Below are positions 1-7,930 of a DNA stretch of 19,657 nt, one piece after another. Location of the stretch: the NCBI GenBank assembly GCA_024691475.1, contig JAILNP010000171.1, positions 1 through 19,657 of the forward strand. The letters are read 5' to 3'. Position numbers and translations under genes: made by a program. The notes beneath the pieces are model-generated. The model saw only the letters and a program-made list of their open reading frames with translations. It searched no databases and was not told where the DNA came from. Origin of the DNA: Denitrobacterium sp024691475 (GTDB taxonomy: Bacteria; Actinomycetota; Coriobacteriia; Coriobacteriales; Eggerthellaceae). Numbering within the stretch: the first letter of the stretch is position 1; every line of letters begins with the position of its first letter.

Positions 1-1006
1 CGATAAGAACCATGCCCAGACCCATGTTGAACGTCTTGAGCGCTTCGGTCTCGTCGAGCTTCGCGGCACGGCACACGAACGGGATGATAGGCTCCATATC
101 CCACGTGCCCACCTTCACCAGGGCATCAACGTTGCTGGGAAGAGCACGATTCAGGTTCTCGGTGATGCCACCACCCGTAATATGGGCCAGCGCATGCACG
201 GCGTCGGGATTTGCCTCTACGGCAGCGCGAACCTGCTTCACGTAAATACGCGTGGGAGCCAGCATGGCATCCTGCACGCTCTTGCCGCCCAGGCTGGGGC
301 GCGGCAGACGCACCTCGTAGTGCGTGCGGCCTTCGATGCAGACCTTGCGGGCCAGCGAATAGCCGTTGGAGTGCAGACCGCTGGAAGCCAGGCCCAGCAG
401 CACATCGCCCACCTTTACGTGCTCGGGGTCGAGCATCTTCGGGCGATCGACCACGCCTACGCAGAAGCCAGAAAGGTCGTATTCGTCGGGATCCATAACG
501 CCCGGATGCTCGGCCATCTCGCCGCCAATAAGGGCGCATCCGGCCTGCTTGCAGCCTTCGGCAATGCCGCTAACCACTTCGGCCACGGCTTCGCTCTTCA
601 ACTTGCCAATGGCGATGTAGTCCAGGAAGAACAAAGGTTCCGCACCCGTGGCAAGAATGTCGTTCACGCACATGGCCACCAGGTCGATACCCACCGTATC
701 ATGCTTTTCGGCAAGCTTCGCCACCTGGAGCTTCGTACCTACGCCGTCGGTGCCGGAAACCAGCAGGGGGTCTTCCATGTCCTTCGCCGCGGCAATGGAG
801 AACAGGCCGCCGAAGCCACCAATGTCGCCCACGACTTCAGGGCGATAGGTGCCATGCACGGCTTCCTTGATGGCGTCGACCGCACGAGCGCCCTCGGCCG
901 TATCGACGCCCGCCTGAGCGTACGTGACCGTGTCTTCGGCAACCCAGCTGGGCATTGCGGGGGCATCATCGGCGTGGGCGGCGCTCACGGTGATTCGTTC
1001 CGTCAT
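1..1006 (-). CDS. purM: Phosphoribosylformylglycinamidine cyclo-ligase (AIR synthetase), 3' end missing
   Basis: PurM closes formylglycinamidine ribonucleotide to aminoimidazole ribonucleotide using ATP, the fifth step of de novo purine synthesis in the cytoplasm. About 335 codons are visible and the family is usually near 345, so only the last few residues lie beyond the left edge. Recognisable motifs are SGTDGVGTKL and GIDLVAMCVNDI in the N-terminal half, GLHSNGYSL and HITGGGITENL further on, and FNMGLGMV at the edge. The ATG at 1006 has an AGGAGC ribosome site that overlaps the TAG stop of purF, only 12 bases upstream, so the two genes are translated as a pair. About 25 residues precede the conserved TYAQAGVD block, slightly longer than many homologues. 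Identification is firm from the motifs; the exact C-terminus cannot be seen. Confidence 0.96.
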   Translation of the reverse strand, partial: MTERITVSAAHADDAPAMPSWVAEDTVTYAQAGVDTAEGARAVDAIKEAVHGTYRPEVVGDIGGFGGLFSIAAAKDMEDPLLVSGTDGVGTKLQVAKLAEKHDTVGIDLVAMCVNDILATGAEPLFFLDYIAIGKLKSEAVAEVVSGIAEGCKQAGCALIGGEMAEHPGVMDPDEYDLSGFCVGVVDRPKMLDPEHVKVGDVLLGLASSGLHSNGYSLARKVCIEGRTHYEVRLPRPSLGGKSVQDAMLAPTRIYVKQVRAAVEANPDAVHALAHITGGGITENLNRALPSNVDALVKVGTWDMEPIIPFVCRAAKLDETEALKTFNMGLGMVLI

Positions 1007-1018
1007 ACGTGTAAGCTC

Positions 1019-2479
1019 CTAACTGATAGAACTGAACTTGCGGCGATTTTTCTCGAAAAAGCCCTTCTCCTGAAGGGGCGCGGGAATGTCGGTGACGTAG
1101 TCGCCCGAGAAGCAGGCATCGCAGAATCCAGGGTGGTTCGCATGAATGGCGCTATGCAGGCCCTGAATCGAAATGAACGCCAGGGAGTCGCAGCCGATGA
1201 ACTCACACATCTGCTCGTTCGTCATATTTGCGGCGATGAGCTGGTCTTGCGTGTCGGTATCGATGCCATAGAAGCAAGGCCACATGACCTCGGGAGACAC
1301 AATGCGCAAATGAACCTCGGTGGCCCCGGCTTCCTTGAGCATGGCCACGAGCTTCTTGCTGGTGTTGCCACGTACGATGCTATCGTCGATGACGATAAGG
1401 CGCTTGCCGGCAATGACGCTGGGCAGCGGATTGAGCTTGATGCGAATGGCATTCTGGCGCATGGCCTGGGTAGGCTGAATGAACGACCTGCCCACGTAGC
1501 GGTTCTTCACGATGCCGTCAGCGTAAGGGATGCCGCTTTCCGCAGCATATCCGCTGGCAGCGGGAAGGCCCGAGTCGGGAACGCCCATAACCAAGTCGGC
1601 GTCGACAGGAGCTTCCTGGGCCAAAATGCGGCCCATGTCGCGACGCGACTGGTATACGCCCTGGCCGTCGAGAACGCTATCGGGGCGTGCGAAGTATACG
1701 TATTCGAAGATGCACGAGGCGCGCTTGCCCGCAGGAACGCCCTGCTCGCTATGCATGCCATCGGTAGAGAAGCGAACGATTTCGCCCGGCTCTACGTCGC
1801 GCACGTATTCGGCGCCCACGATGTCGAGGCCGCACGTTTCGCTGGCGACGACCCAACCGCCATTGGCAAGCTTGCCAATGCACAGCGGGCGAATGCCGTT
1901 CGGATCGCGGAAGGCATACAGCGACACGGGCGTTGCCACCACCATGGCGTATGCGCCTTCCAGAATCTGCATCATGGAACGAATGCCGTCGCGCAGATGG
2001 TGCGTGCGCTTCGTTTCCTGTCCGATGACCTTTGCCGCAACCTCGCTGTCGGTGTTGGAACGAAGGTCGATGCCATCGCCCACCAGACGAGCGCGCACGG
2101 CGCCCGTGTTCACGAGCGTGCCATTGTGGGCCAGCGCGATGAGCACGTCATCGATGGCGGAAATATGGGGCTGGGAGCACTCCCAACCACCGCCACCCGC
2201 CGTGGCATAACGACAATGCCCCACGGCCACGTTTCCACGCAACGCCGACAGGGCATTTTCATTGAACACCTGAGTGACTAGACCAAGATCTTTGTACACC
2301 ATGACCGTTTCGCCATCGCCCACCGCGATGCCAGCGCTTTCCTGGCCGCGATGCTGCAGGGCCTGCAGGCCAAAGCAGGTAAGACGGGCTACGTCTTCGC
2401 CGGGGGCAAACACACCGAAAACCGCGCAGGCCTCCTCGAGCCTGTCCGGACGCTCGCCCGGCATGACGCTTATACTCAT
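1019..2479 (-). CDS. purF: Amidophosphoribosyltransferase (glutamine PRPP amidotransferase)
   Basis: PurF makes phosphoribosylamine from PRPP and glutamine, the committed step of purine synthesis. The protein has 486 residues. Residues 1-17 look like a propeptide, and Cys18 (in EEACAVFG) is the expected N-terminal nucleophile after cleavage, followed by the Ntn-hydrolase glutaminase domain (LQHRGQESAG at about 41-50). The phosphoribosyltransferase domain carries the PRPP loop VIDDSIVRGNTSKK at about 363-376. Cys256, Cys402, Cys453 and Cys456 occur at the places of the 4Fe-4S ligands in the Bacillus-type enzyme, so it is probably the oxygen-sensitive, cluster-containing form (inference from family knowledge). 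The ATG overlaps the TGA of the upstream sortase as ATGA, with a GGAGG site before it. purM follows directly. Confidence 0.97.
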   Translation of the reverse strand: MSISVMPGERPDRLEEACAVFGVFAPGEDVARLTCFGLQALQHRGQESAGIAVGDGETVMVYKDLGLVTQVFNENALSALRGNVAVGHCRYATAGGGGWECSQPHISAIDDVLIALAHNGTLVNTGAVRARLVGDGIDLRSNTDSEVAAKVIGQETKRTHHLRDGIRSMMQILEGAYAMVVATPVSLYAFRDPNGIRPLCIGKLANGGWVVASETCGLDIVGAEYVRDVEPGEIVRFSTDGMHSEQGVPAGKRASCIFEYVYFARPDSVLDGQGVYQSRRDMGRILAQEAPVDADLVMGVPDSGLPAASGYAAESGIPYADGIVKNRYVGRSFIQPTQAMRQNAIRIKLNPLPSVIAGKRLIVIDDSIVRGNTSKKLVAMLKEAGATEVHLRIVSPEVMWPCFYGIDTDTQDQLIAANMTNEQMCEFIGCDSLAFISIQGLHSAIHANHPGFCDACFSGDYVTDIPAPLQEKGFFEKNRRKFSSIS

Positions 2480-3348
2480 GCACCCTCCTTCGCAGCGTTC
2501 TGTATGGCCGCTGCGTCTTGATTGGTTTCACTACCGCTATTATCCGCATTTGGAACGGCAGTTTCGACTACTTGCGAAAACAATACAGCACGACCATTGG
2601 TTTCCTGGTAGTCACACGTGGAAAACGAGAATAGTTTCGTAACGCTGGTAGCACTGGGGAAGCCACCCGTGGGCTCCACCACGCTTCGCTCTATCTTGTC
2701 CTGCACGTACTGGGCGCATCCATCGGCCGTGGTGAAGTCGGTTTCCACGATGGCATCCCACCCATCGGTGAGCACGAGCGAGAAGGCGCTGCACTTGTAG
2801 TTCCTGGTGGGCGTGAGCACGTAGATGGTGCGATGCGCATCGAAAAAGTCCTGGTCGATATAGCTATCGGAAAGCACGGCGAACATCGAGCCATCGCGCA
2901 TGTGATGCCCGTAGAGCACGTTGTTCTGGCTGGACATATCGTTCTTGTCGGCCACATCCAGGAAGATCGTGCCGCCACGCGCAGCAAAGCCCTCGCCCTC
3001 GCCGAAGTCCTTGTGCAGGTACTCTTCGTTGTCGCTACCCTGCACCACGGGATAGTTCACTTCGGTGTCGGGAATGTAGACCCACGCCACGACATCGGGA
3101 TTCACCGAACGCAGGTAATCCCAATCGACGGTGAGCTTCGATAGCTCCGAGACGTCCTGGCTTTCGGCTTTGAACGCATTCGACGCGATATCGTCGTACT
3201 CCTTGCTGGCCGACCAATAGCCCCACATGATGTAGGCAAGCGCACCAGCCGCCACCACGAACACGACGAGCGCAATCCAGAACACAACGCGCCAGATAGC
3301 GCGCTTGCGCTTCTTGCTCTGATTGTCCTCGTTTACCTGTTCATCCAC
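2476..3348 (-). CDS. Class B sortase
   Basis: This is a membrane-anchored transpeptidase that would cut a sorting signal on an exported protein and attach it to cell wall or pilus. From the chosen GTG at 3348 it has 290 residues: a basic N-terminus (SKKRKR), one hydrophobic segment at about 19-41, then an extracellular catalytic domain. The catalytic triad is visible as His148 in YGHHMRDGSMF, Cys245 in FSTCDY and Arg253 in NGRAVLFSQ; the spacing and surrounding sequence fit class B. The last 25 residues are Asn/Ala/Glu-rich and probably disordered. GTG 3348 is chosen because GGGAGG lies six bases before it; a GTG at 3366 is possible but would put that site inside the coding region. It starts just downstream of the PPK2 gene and overlaps purF by ATGA. 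No substrate with a sorting motif is in the window, so its target is unknown. Confidence 0.92.
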   Translation of the reverse strand: MDEQVNEDNQSKKRKRAIWRVVFWIALVVFVVAAGALAYIMWGYWSASKEYDDIASNAFKAESQDVSELSKLTVDWDYLRSVNPDVVAWVYIPDTEVNYPVVQGSDNEEYLHKDFGEGEGFAARGGTIFLDVADKNDMSSQNNVLYGHHMRDGSMFAVLSDSYIDQDFFDAHRTIYVLTPTRNYKCSAFSLVLTDGWDAIVETDFTTADGCAQYVQDKIERSVVEPTGGFPSATSVTKLFSFSTCDYQETNGRAVLFSQVVETAVPNADNSGSETNQDAAAIQNAAKEGA

Positions 3349-3354
3349 TTCGAA

Positions 3355-3360
3355 CCTCCC
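3355..3360 (-). promoter_or_regulatory. Ribosome binding site deciding the sortase start
   Basis: On the minus strand GGGAGG is followed by TTCGAA and then GTG at 3348. The six-base spacing is right for this GTG. The longer frame opening at GTG 3366 has no comparable site at a suitable distance, and its first codons contain this one. Confidence 0.65.
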
Positions 3361-3369
3361 GACCACGGC

Positions 3370-5055
3370 CTAGTGCAGACGCGCTTCGAGCGCATCGTTG
3401 ATGATGCGCAGCGCCTTCACGCGGGCATACCGCTTGTCGTTGCTCTCCAGAATGATCCACGGGGCGAATTCGGTAGACGTAAGCCTGAACATGTCTTCCA
3501 CGGCCTCGCGATACTGGGGATACTTGTCGCGATTGCGCCAATCTTCCTCGGTGATCTTCCATTGCTTGTTCGGATCGTCAGCACGGGCCTGGAAGCGCCT
3601 CATCTGCTCTTCGCGGTCGATTTCGACCCAGAACTTAAGCAGGATAGCACCCCATTTGGTGAGGTCACGCTCGAATTCGTTGATTTCATCGTACGCGCGC
3701 GCCCATTCCGCAGGCGAGGCGAACCCTTCCACGCGTTCCACGAGCACGCGGCCATACCAGCTGCGATCGTAGATGCCCACATGACCCGCCTTGGGCAGGC
3801 GCGTCCAGTAGCGCCACAAGAACGGATGCATGAGCTCGGGCTTGGTGGGCGCTGGGCTGGGGAAAATCGTGTACGCGCGAGCGTCGAGCGCCTGCGCTAC
3901 GCGCTTGATGGAACCACCCTTGCCAGCAGCATCTTGCCCCTCGTACATAAGGATAAGCGGCACGCGCTTCTGGTACATTTCCAGCTCGAGGTTGTACAGG
4001 CGCTTCTGCTCCTGCTTCAGCTGAGTGCGATACTGTTCAGGATCCAAGCGCAGATGATAGTCAACGCCCTTCAGGGTGGGATGATCGCTCACGATGGCGA
4101 AGCGCGACGAAGCGGGAGCCAACGCCGATTGGGCCTGGGCTTGCGCTTCGTTGGCAGCACGCACTTCCGCCTGCTGCTCGGGAGTACGCTCGCGTTCGTC
4201 GACCTGGGCCTGGGCATTGCCGCCCGCCGAGTTCGCCGCGGCCTTCGCGGCAGCAGCGGCTGCTTCGGGATCGGGCGCGGAATGGACTGCCTCATCGAGC
4301 GCGTTCACCAGCGTGCGCACGATGCCCAGGTTCGCACGTCGCTTGTCTTCCCCGTTCAGCACCACCCACGGCGCGAAATCGTAATTGGTGAGCGGAAGCA
4401 TCCTATCGAGGAACTGATAGACGTCGTCGTAGTGCTTCGTGGCTTCGAGCTCGCTGTCGTCCACGCGCCAGGCCGTCGCCTCGTTCGAGGCAAGCGCGCG
4501 CAGGCGGCGACGCTGGGTCTTCTTGCCAATATGCAGGAAAAACTTCACCACGATGTAGCCGTCGTTGACCAGCTGGCGCTCGAACGCCTTGGTGGTTTCG
4601 GCATAGCGCATCAGCTGCTCGTCGCTGATCGCCTTCCCCAGATTGCGCATGGACCCGTGCGCATGACCCGACAGATGCTCCATCCCCTTGGCATACCAAC
4701 CACGGTCGTAAAACGTCATGTTGCCACGCGGCCCCAGCTCCCTCCAGAACTCCTGCATGAGGGGATAAAAGCCCGTGGAATCGTAGCCCTTCTTGCGGAA
4801 GCGCTTGGCCTCCTTCGGGTCGAAGCTTTCGGTAACGCACACGTTCGTGGCGCGCGCATCGAGATAGTACAGCAAATCGGAAATGCGACCGCCCTTGCCT
4901 GCTCCGTTCCAGCCCTCGAACAGCACGACCAGGCCAATGCCCTTGTTGTGAGCCTCTTGCTGCAGCACGACGAGCTTCTTGATCAGGTCGTCGTGAATGG
5001 GCTTGTACTCTTCCTTCGTGATGGGGGCCACGTTGAAGTCGATCTTATCCAGCAT
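3370..5055 (-). CDS. Two-domain polyphosphate kinase 2, likely polyphosphate:AMP phosphotransferase
   Basis: PPK2 enzymes move phosphate between polyphosphate and nucleotides; the fused two-domain class is known to make ADP from AMP. From ATG 5055 there are 561 residues with two PPK2 domains. The first has the P-loop GWNGAGKGG (48-56) and the lid-type motif YDRGWY (116-121). The second has YEGQDAAGKGG (371-381) and YDRSWY (429-434). An Ala/Gln/Glu-rich linker of about 55 residues (about 260-315) separates them. ATG 5055 is preferred over ATG 5076 because GGAGGGAG lies 8-15 bases before it. The gene follows ppk1 after a hairpin and its TAG stop is 21 bases before the sortase GTG. AMP preference is inferred from the two-domain form; no residue seen here proves it. 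The usual symbol would be pap or ppk2. Confidence 0.93.
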   Translation of the reverse strand: MLDKIDFNVAPITKEEYKPIHDDLIKKLVVLQQEAHNKGIGLVVLFEGWNGAGKGGRISDLLYYLDARATNVCVTESFDPKEAKRFRKKGYDSTGFYPLMQEFWRELGPRGNMTFYDRGWYAKGMEHLSGHAHGSMRNLGKAISDEQLMRYAETTKAFERQLVNDGYIVVKFFLHIGKKTQRRRLRALASNEATAWRVDDSELEATKHYDDVYQFLDRMLPLTNYDFAPWVVLNGEDKRRANLGIVRTLVNALDEAVHSAPDPEAAAAAAKAAANSAGGNAQAQVDERERTPEQQAEVRAANEAQAQAQSALAPASSRFAIVSDHPTLKGVDYHLRLDPEQYRTQLKQEQKRLYNLELEMYQKRVPLILMYEGQDAAGKGGSIKRVAQALDARAYTIFPSPAPTKPELMHPFLWRYWTRLPKAGHVGIYDRSWYGRVLVERVEGFASPAEWARAYDEINEFERDLTKWGAILLKFWVEIDREEQMRRFQARADDPNKQWKITEEDWRNRDKYPQYREAVEDMFRLTSTEFAPWIILESNDKRYARVKALRIINDALEARLH

Positions 5056-5090
5056 GCCTGCACTCCCTCCGCGCATGTGCGAATGCGCTC

Positions 5091-5124
5091 CAAATTAACG
5101 GGGCGCCGTGATGAACGGCGCCCC
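5091..5124 (-). terminator. Hairpin between ppk1 and the PPK2 gene: terminator or attenuator
   Basis: A perfect 10-bp stem, GGGGCGCCGT (5100-5109) with ACGGCGCCCC (5115-5124), encloses a five-base loop. On the minus strand it begins 17 bases after the ppk1 stop and is followed by GTTAATTTGG, a short T-rich but interrupted tract. The stem is strong, the U-tract weak. It lies only about 40 bases before the PPK2 start, leaving little space for a separate promoter, so partial termination that lowers expression of the downstream genes is as likely as full termination. Confidence 0.65.
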
Positions 5125-5141
5125 GCCTCTCGTTGTTCGGC

Positions 5142-7712
5142 CTATTCCGACGCTTCCGTGTCGGGTTCCTTATCGTCGGGACTCTTCTGACCCGCATCGT
5201 TGGCAGCCTGCGCCGCTGGCATGGCGGCGGCAATGGCCGCAGCGACCGCGGGCACCATAGTTGCCGCGTCGACGCCCTCGATGGCCGAAACCGCCTGAAC
5301 GGCAGCCTTCACGTACGGTTCGAGCGACGCATCGTTTTCGCTGACGACCTCGTGGTTGAGCGCCTCGCGATAGATTTCCTCGAGATTGCTGGCCTGACGT
5401 GCGCGAACCTGCGCACGGCGCGATTCCTGCGCTTGCATGCTGAGTTTCTCGAACGCCGTCTTGCCCGAAAGCTCTTCCTCGTGAGCGGCCTTCGATTCCG
5501 CAGCAGCCGCCTGAATGAGCGCCTCATGGGCGTTGTACGGCGTATCACCTTCGCCCAGGAAGGCACGCAACGGCGTGTACGTGCCGTCGGCGCGCAGCTC
5601 ACGCAGCTTCATGTTGTCGTGCATGCAGGCATCGATGAAGGTAAACACACGTCGGCGGCATTCCTCGTCCTCCACGGGCCAGGCGATTTCCACGCGCTTG
5701 TCCATGTTGCGCGTCATGAGGTCGGCGCTGGAAAGGTAAATACGCATGCTCTCGCGCGGGCCGAACCCGTAGATGCGGCTATGCTCGAGCAGACGCCCCA
5801 CGATGGAAACCACACGCACGTTGTCGGTGAGATTGGGCACCTGCGGGACCAGGCAGCTAATGCCACGAACCAGCAGCGTAACGGGCACGCCCGCCTGGCT
5901 GGCTTCCGCGATCTTCTCGATTACCTGCTTATCAGTGATGGAGTTCGTCTTGAAGAACAAACCGCATTTCTGCCCTGCACGCGCGAGCTCGATCTGCTCG
6001 TCGATACCATCGATGATGTTCTGCTTGATCTGCAACGGGGCAACCCAGAGCGTCTCGTAGTTACGCGACGCGTTTTCCAGGCCCATGTTGCGGAAGAACT
6101 CCACGGCATCACGGCCGATGCGCGGGTCTACCGTAATGTAGCTAAAGTCGGTATAGAGCTTGGCCGTCTTCTCGTTGTAGTTGCCCGTGCCCAGCTGGGT
6201 GATGTGCTGCAGGCCGTCGGCCGTCTGACGCGTGATGCAGCAGATCTTGCTATGCACCTTGTAGTCGTGGAAGCCGTAGATGACGTTGCAGCCCGCTTCC
6301 TCGAAGCGCTGCGACCATTCGATGTTGTTGCTCTCGTCGAAACGGGCACGCAGCTCGAACAGTGCCGTAACCTCCTTGCCCACTTCCGCAGCGGAAATGA
6401 GCGCCTCCGCCAAGTGCGACTGGCTTGCCAGGCGATACAGCGTGATCTTGATGGACACTACATCGGGGTCGGCAGCGGCTTCGCGCAGCAGCTGCACGAA
6501 GGGATCCATGCTCTCATACGGATACGAGAGCAACACGTCGCGTTCCTGCACCTGCTCGATGATGCGACGCGAGCGCTTGAACTGCCCCGGCCAGCACGGC
6601 GTGAAGGGAACGCTGGTAAGCTGGGACCTCGTTACGTCATCGACCATGCCCGGCAGGCCGAACACGAACCCCATGTTCAACGGGACGCTGGTAACGAAGC
6701 ATTGATGCGGCTTCAGGCCAAGACGCGACATGAGGAACTCGCCCACCGTGGAAGACAGCTTGCGCTTGCTCTCCAGGCGCACCGGAGCCAAGCGACCACG
6801 GCGCTTCAGGATCTTCTTCATGTGCTCGCGATAGTCTTCTTCGCGTTCGTCGGCGCCTTCGGTGGCGTCGAGGTCGGCATTGCGCGTTACGCAGATGACG
6901 TTGGTGTGCTTCACCGTGTACATGGAGAACACGTCGGCCACGTTTGCCTCGATGGCGTCTTCCAGCAGTACGTAGTTCACGCCCTCGCCCGGCACCTTGA
7001 TGAGGCGCGGGGACTTCGCGGGAAGCGGGATGATGCCCAGCGTAACGCCTTCGGCGCCCTGGTTCTTCAGCTTCTTACGCTGCTCTTTCAGGGCGCGACG
7101 CTCTTCCTTCGTCATGTCGGACTTCTTCTTCGTGGTGGATTCCACCAGGCGCACGACGATGTAGAGCGCGCCGTTCTCCAAATGCGGGAACGGATGACGC
7201 GCGTTGATGATCTGAGGGCTTAGGAAGGGCGAGACGTTCGTCTTCAGCCAATCGGTGACGTAGGCACGCTGGTCGTCGTCAAGCTGGGCGTACGAGAGAT
7301 GACGCACGCCAGCTTCGGCCAGCTGGCTTTGGACCTCGTTGTAAATGCGCTCTTGCTGCGGATACAGCTCGTGGCAACGCGCATAGATGGCGTCGAGCTG
7401 CTCGCTAGGCGTCATGTTCGATTTGGTATCGATGATTTCCTTTTTCAGGAGCGACAGATCGGTAAGGCTGCCCACGCGCACCATGAAGAACTCCTGCAGG
7501 TTGCTCCAAAAGATGGAGACGAACTGCAGGCGCTCGAGCAACGGCACCGTTTCGTCGGCGCCCTGGTCGAGAACGCGCTCGTTGAACGTGAGCCAGGATA
7601 ATTCGCGATTCTGCATGTACGGGCAGCGTGCCGCCATGCGCGCCTGAGCTTCCGGACCCATGAGCCCGGGTACGTCGATTCCCCCAGGAAGATGTGCTTT
7701 CTTTTCCATCAT
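5142..7712 (-). CDS. ppk1: Polyphosphate kinase 1
   Basis: PPK1 reversibly transfers the ATP gamma-phosphate to inorganic polyphosphate. From ATG 7712 it has 856 residues, while typical PPK1 has roughly 690-730. The N-terminal domain opens with YMQNRELSWLTFNERVL (about 32-48). The phosphorylated histidine is His487 in YKVHSKI, followed by TQLGTGNYNEKTA; the second conserved histidine is His644 in LLEHSRIYGFG. DLMTRNMDKRVEIAWP near 664-679 is the conserved C-terminal block. Two additions stand out: a Lys/Glu-rich insertion at about 191-221, and a C-terminal tail of about 117 residues after NAHEALIQAA that is helical, Ala-rich and ends in an acidic stretch. ATG 7712 (two ATGs in tandem) is chosen for the GAGGGAGGAA site five bases before it; the longer frame to 7856 runs through a likely promoter region. 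It is followed by a hairpin and the PPK2 gene. Confidence 0.96.
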   Translation of the reverse strand: MMEKKAHLPGGIDVPGLMGPEAQARMAARCPYMQNRELSWLTFNERVLDQGADETVPLLERLQFVSIFWSNLQEFFMVRVGSLTDLSLLKKEIIDTKSNMTPSEQLDAIYARCHELYPQQERIYNEVQSQLAEAGVRHLSYAQLDDDQRAYVTDWLKTNVSPFLSPQIINARHPFPHLENGALYIVVRLVESTTKKKSDMTKEERRALKEQRKKLKNQGAEGVTLGIIPLPAKSPRLIKVPGEGVNYVLLEDAIEANVADVFSMYTVKHTNVICVTRNADLDATEGADEREEDYREHMKKILKRRGRLAPVRLESKRKLSSTVGEFLMSRLGLKPHQCFVTSVPLNMGFVFGLPGMVDDVTRSQLTSVPFTPCWPGQFKRSRRIIEQVQERDVLLSYPYESMDPFVQLLREAAADPDVVSIKITLYRLASQSHLAEALISAAEVGKEVTALFELRARFDESNNIEWSQRFEEAGCNVIYGFHDYKVHSKICCITRQTADGLQHITQLGTGNYNEKTAKLYTDFSYITVDPRIGRDAVEFFRNMGLENASRNYETLWVAPLQIKQNIIDGIDEQIELARAGQKCGLFFKTNSITDKQVIEKIAEASQAGVPVTLLVRGISCLVPQVPNLTDNVRVVSIVGRLLEHSRIYGFGPRESMRIYLSSADLMTRNMDKRVEIAWPVEDEECRRRVFTFIDACMHDNMKLRELRADGTYTPLRAFLGEGDTPYNAHEALIQAAAAESKAAHEEELSGKTAFEKLSMQAQESRRAQVRARQASNLEEIYREALNHEVVSENDASLEPYVKAAVQAVSAIEGVDAATMVPAVAAAIAAAMPAAQAANDAGQKSPDDKEPDTEASE

Positions 7713-7772
7713 CGGCGTTCCTCCCTCGTATTGAAGTCGGCGGGTGAGGTGTCGCTTGGCTTGCCCCATTCT

Positions 7773-7835
7773 CGCCAAAACGCTATAGCACTCATTATGT
7801 TTCAATTCTACCGCTCTTTGCCCAGCTATTTGGCG
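7773..7835 (-). promoter_or_regulatory. Possible ppk1 promoter region with flanking inverted repeat
   Basis: On the minus strand CATAAT (7794-7799) resembles a -10 element, but the hexamer at the right distance upstream (GGCAAA) is a poor -35, so the promoter call is weak. A 7-bp inverted repeat, CGCCAAA at 7773-7779 and TTTGGCG at 7829-7835, brackets it and could be a pair of half-sites for a regulator. The implied leader is about 75 bases. Confidence 0.25.
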
Positions 7836-7870
7836 GGGTTTTCCAAGTTTGGGCACATAAAGGGGGCGAG

Positions 7871-7906
7871 AAAACGAAAAGCCCCGCCGTATGGACGACA
7901 GGGCTT
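7871..7906 (-). terminator. Intrinsic terminator after asd
   Basis: A 12-bp stem (7879-7890 with 7895-7906, including G-U pairs on the minus strand) closes a four-base loop. On the minus strand it is followed by TTCGTTTT. It begins about 25 bases after the asd stop and ends the lysC-asd unit, so ppk1 must have its own promoter. Confidence 0.87.
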
Positions 7907-7930
7907 ACTGGGAGCTACAAGAAAAACGCG

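Noticed and set aside
182..2281. 699-residue plus-strand open frame opposite purF and purM
   Set aside because: It is antisense to two genes with clear motifs; GC-rich codon use removes stops on the opposite strand. The translation is His/Ala/Arg-rich with no recognisable domain.
2480..5100. Possible purine riboswitch or PurR-type leader before purF
   Set aside because: purF overlaps the sortase gene and the upstream genes are packed tightly; there is no untranslated space for one.
3373..7223. Long plus-strand frames (3373-5190 and 5133-7223) opposite the PPK2 gene and ppk1
   Set aside because: They mirror real genes, resemble no family, and have amino-acid composition typical of antisense shadows.
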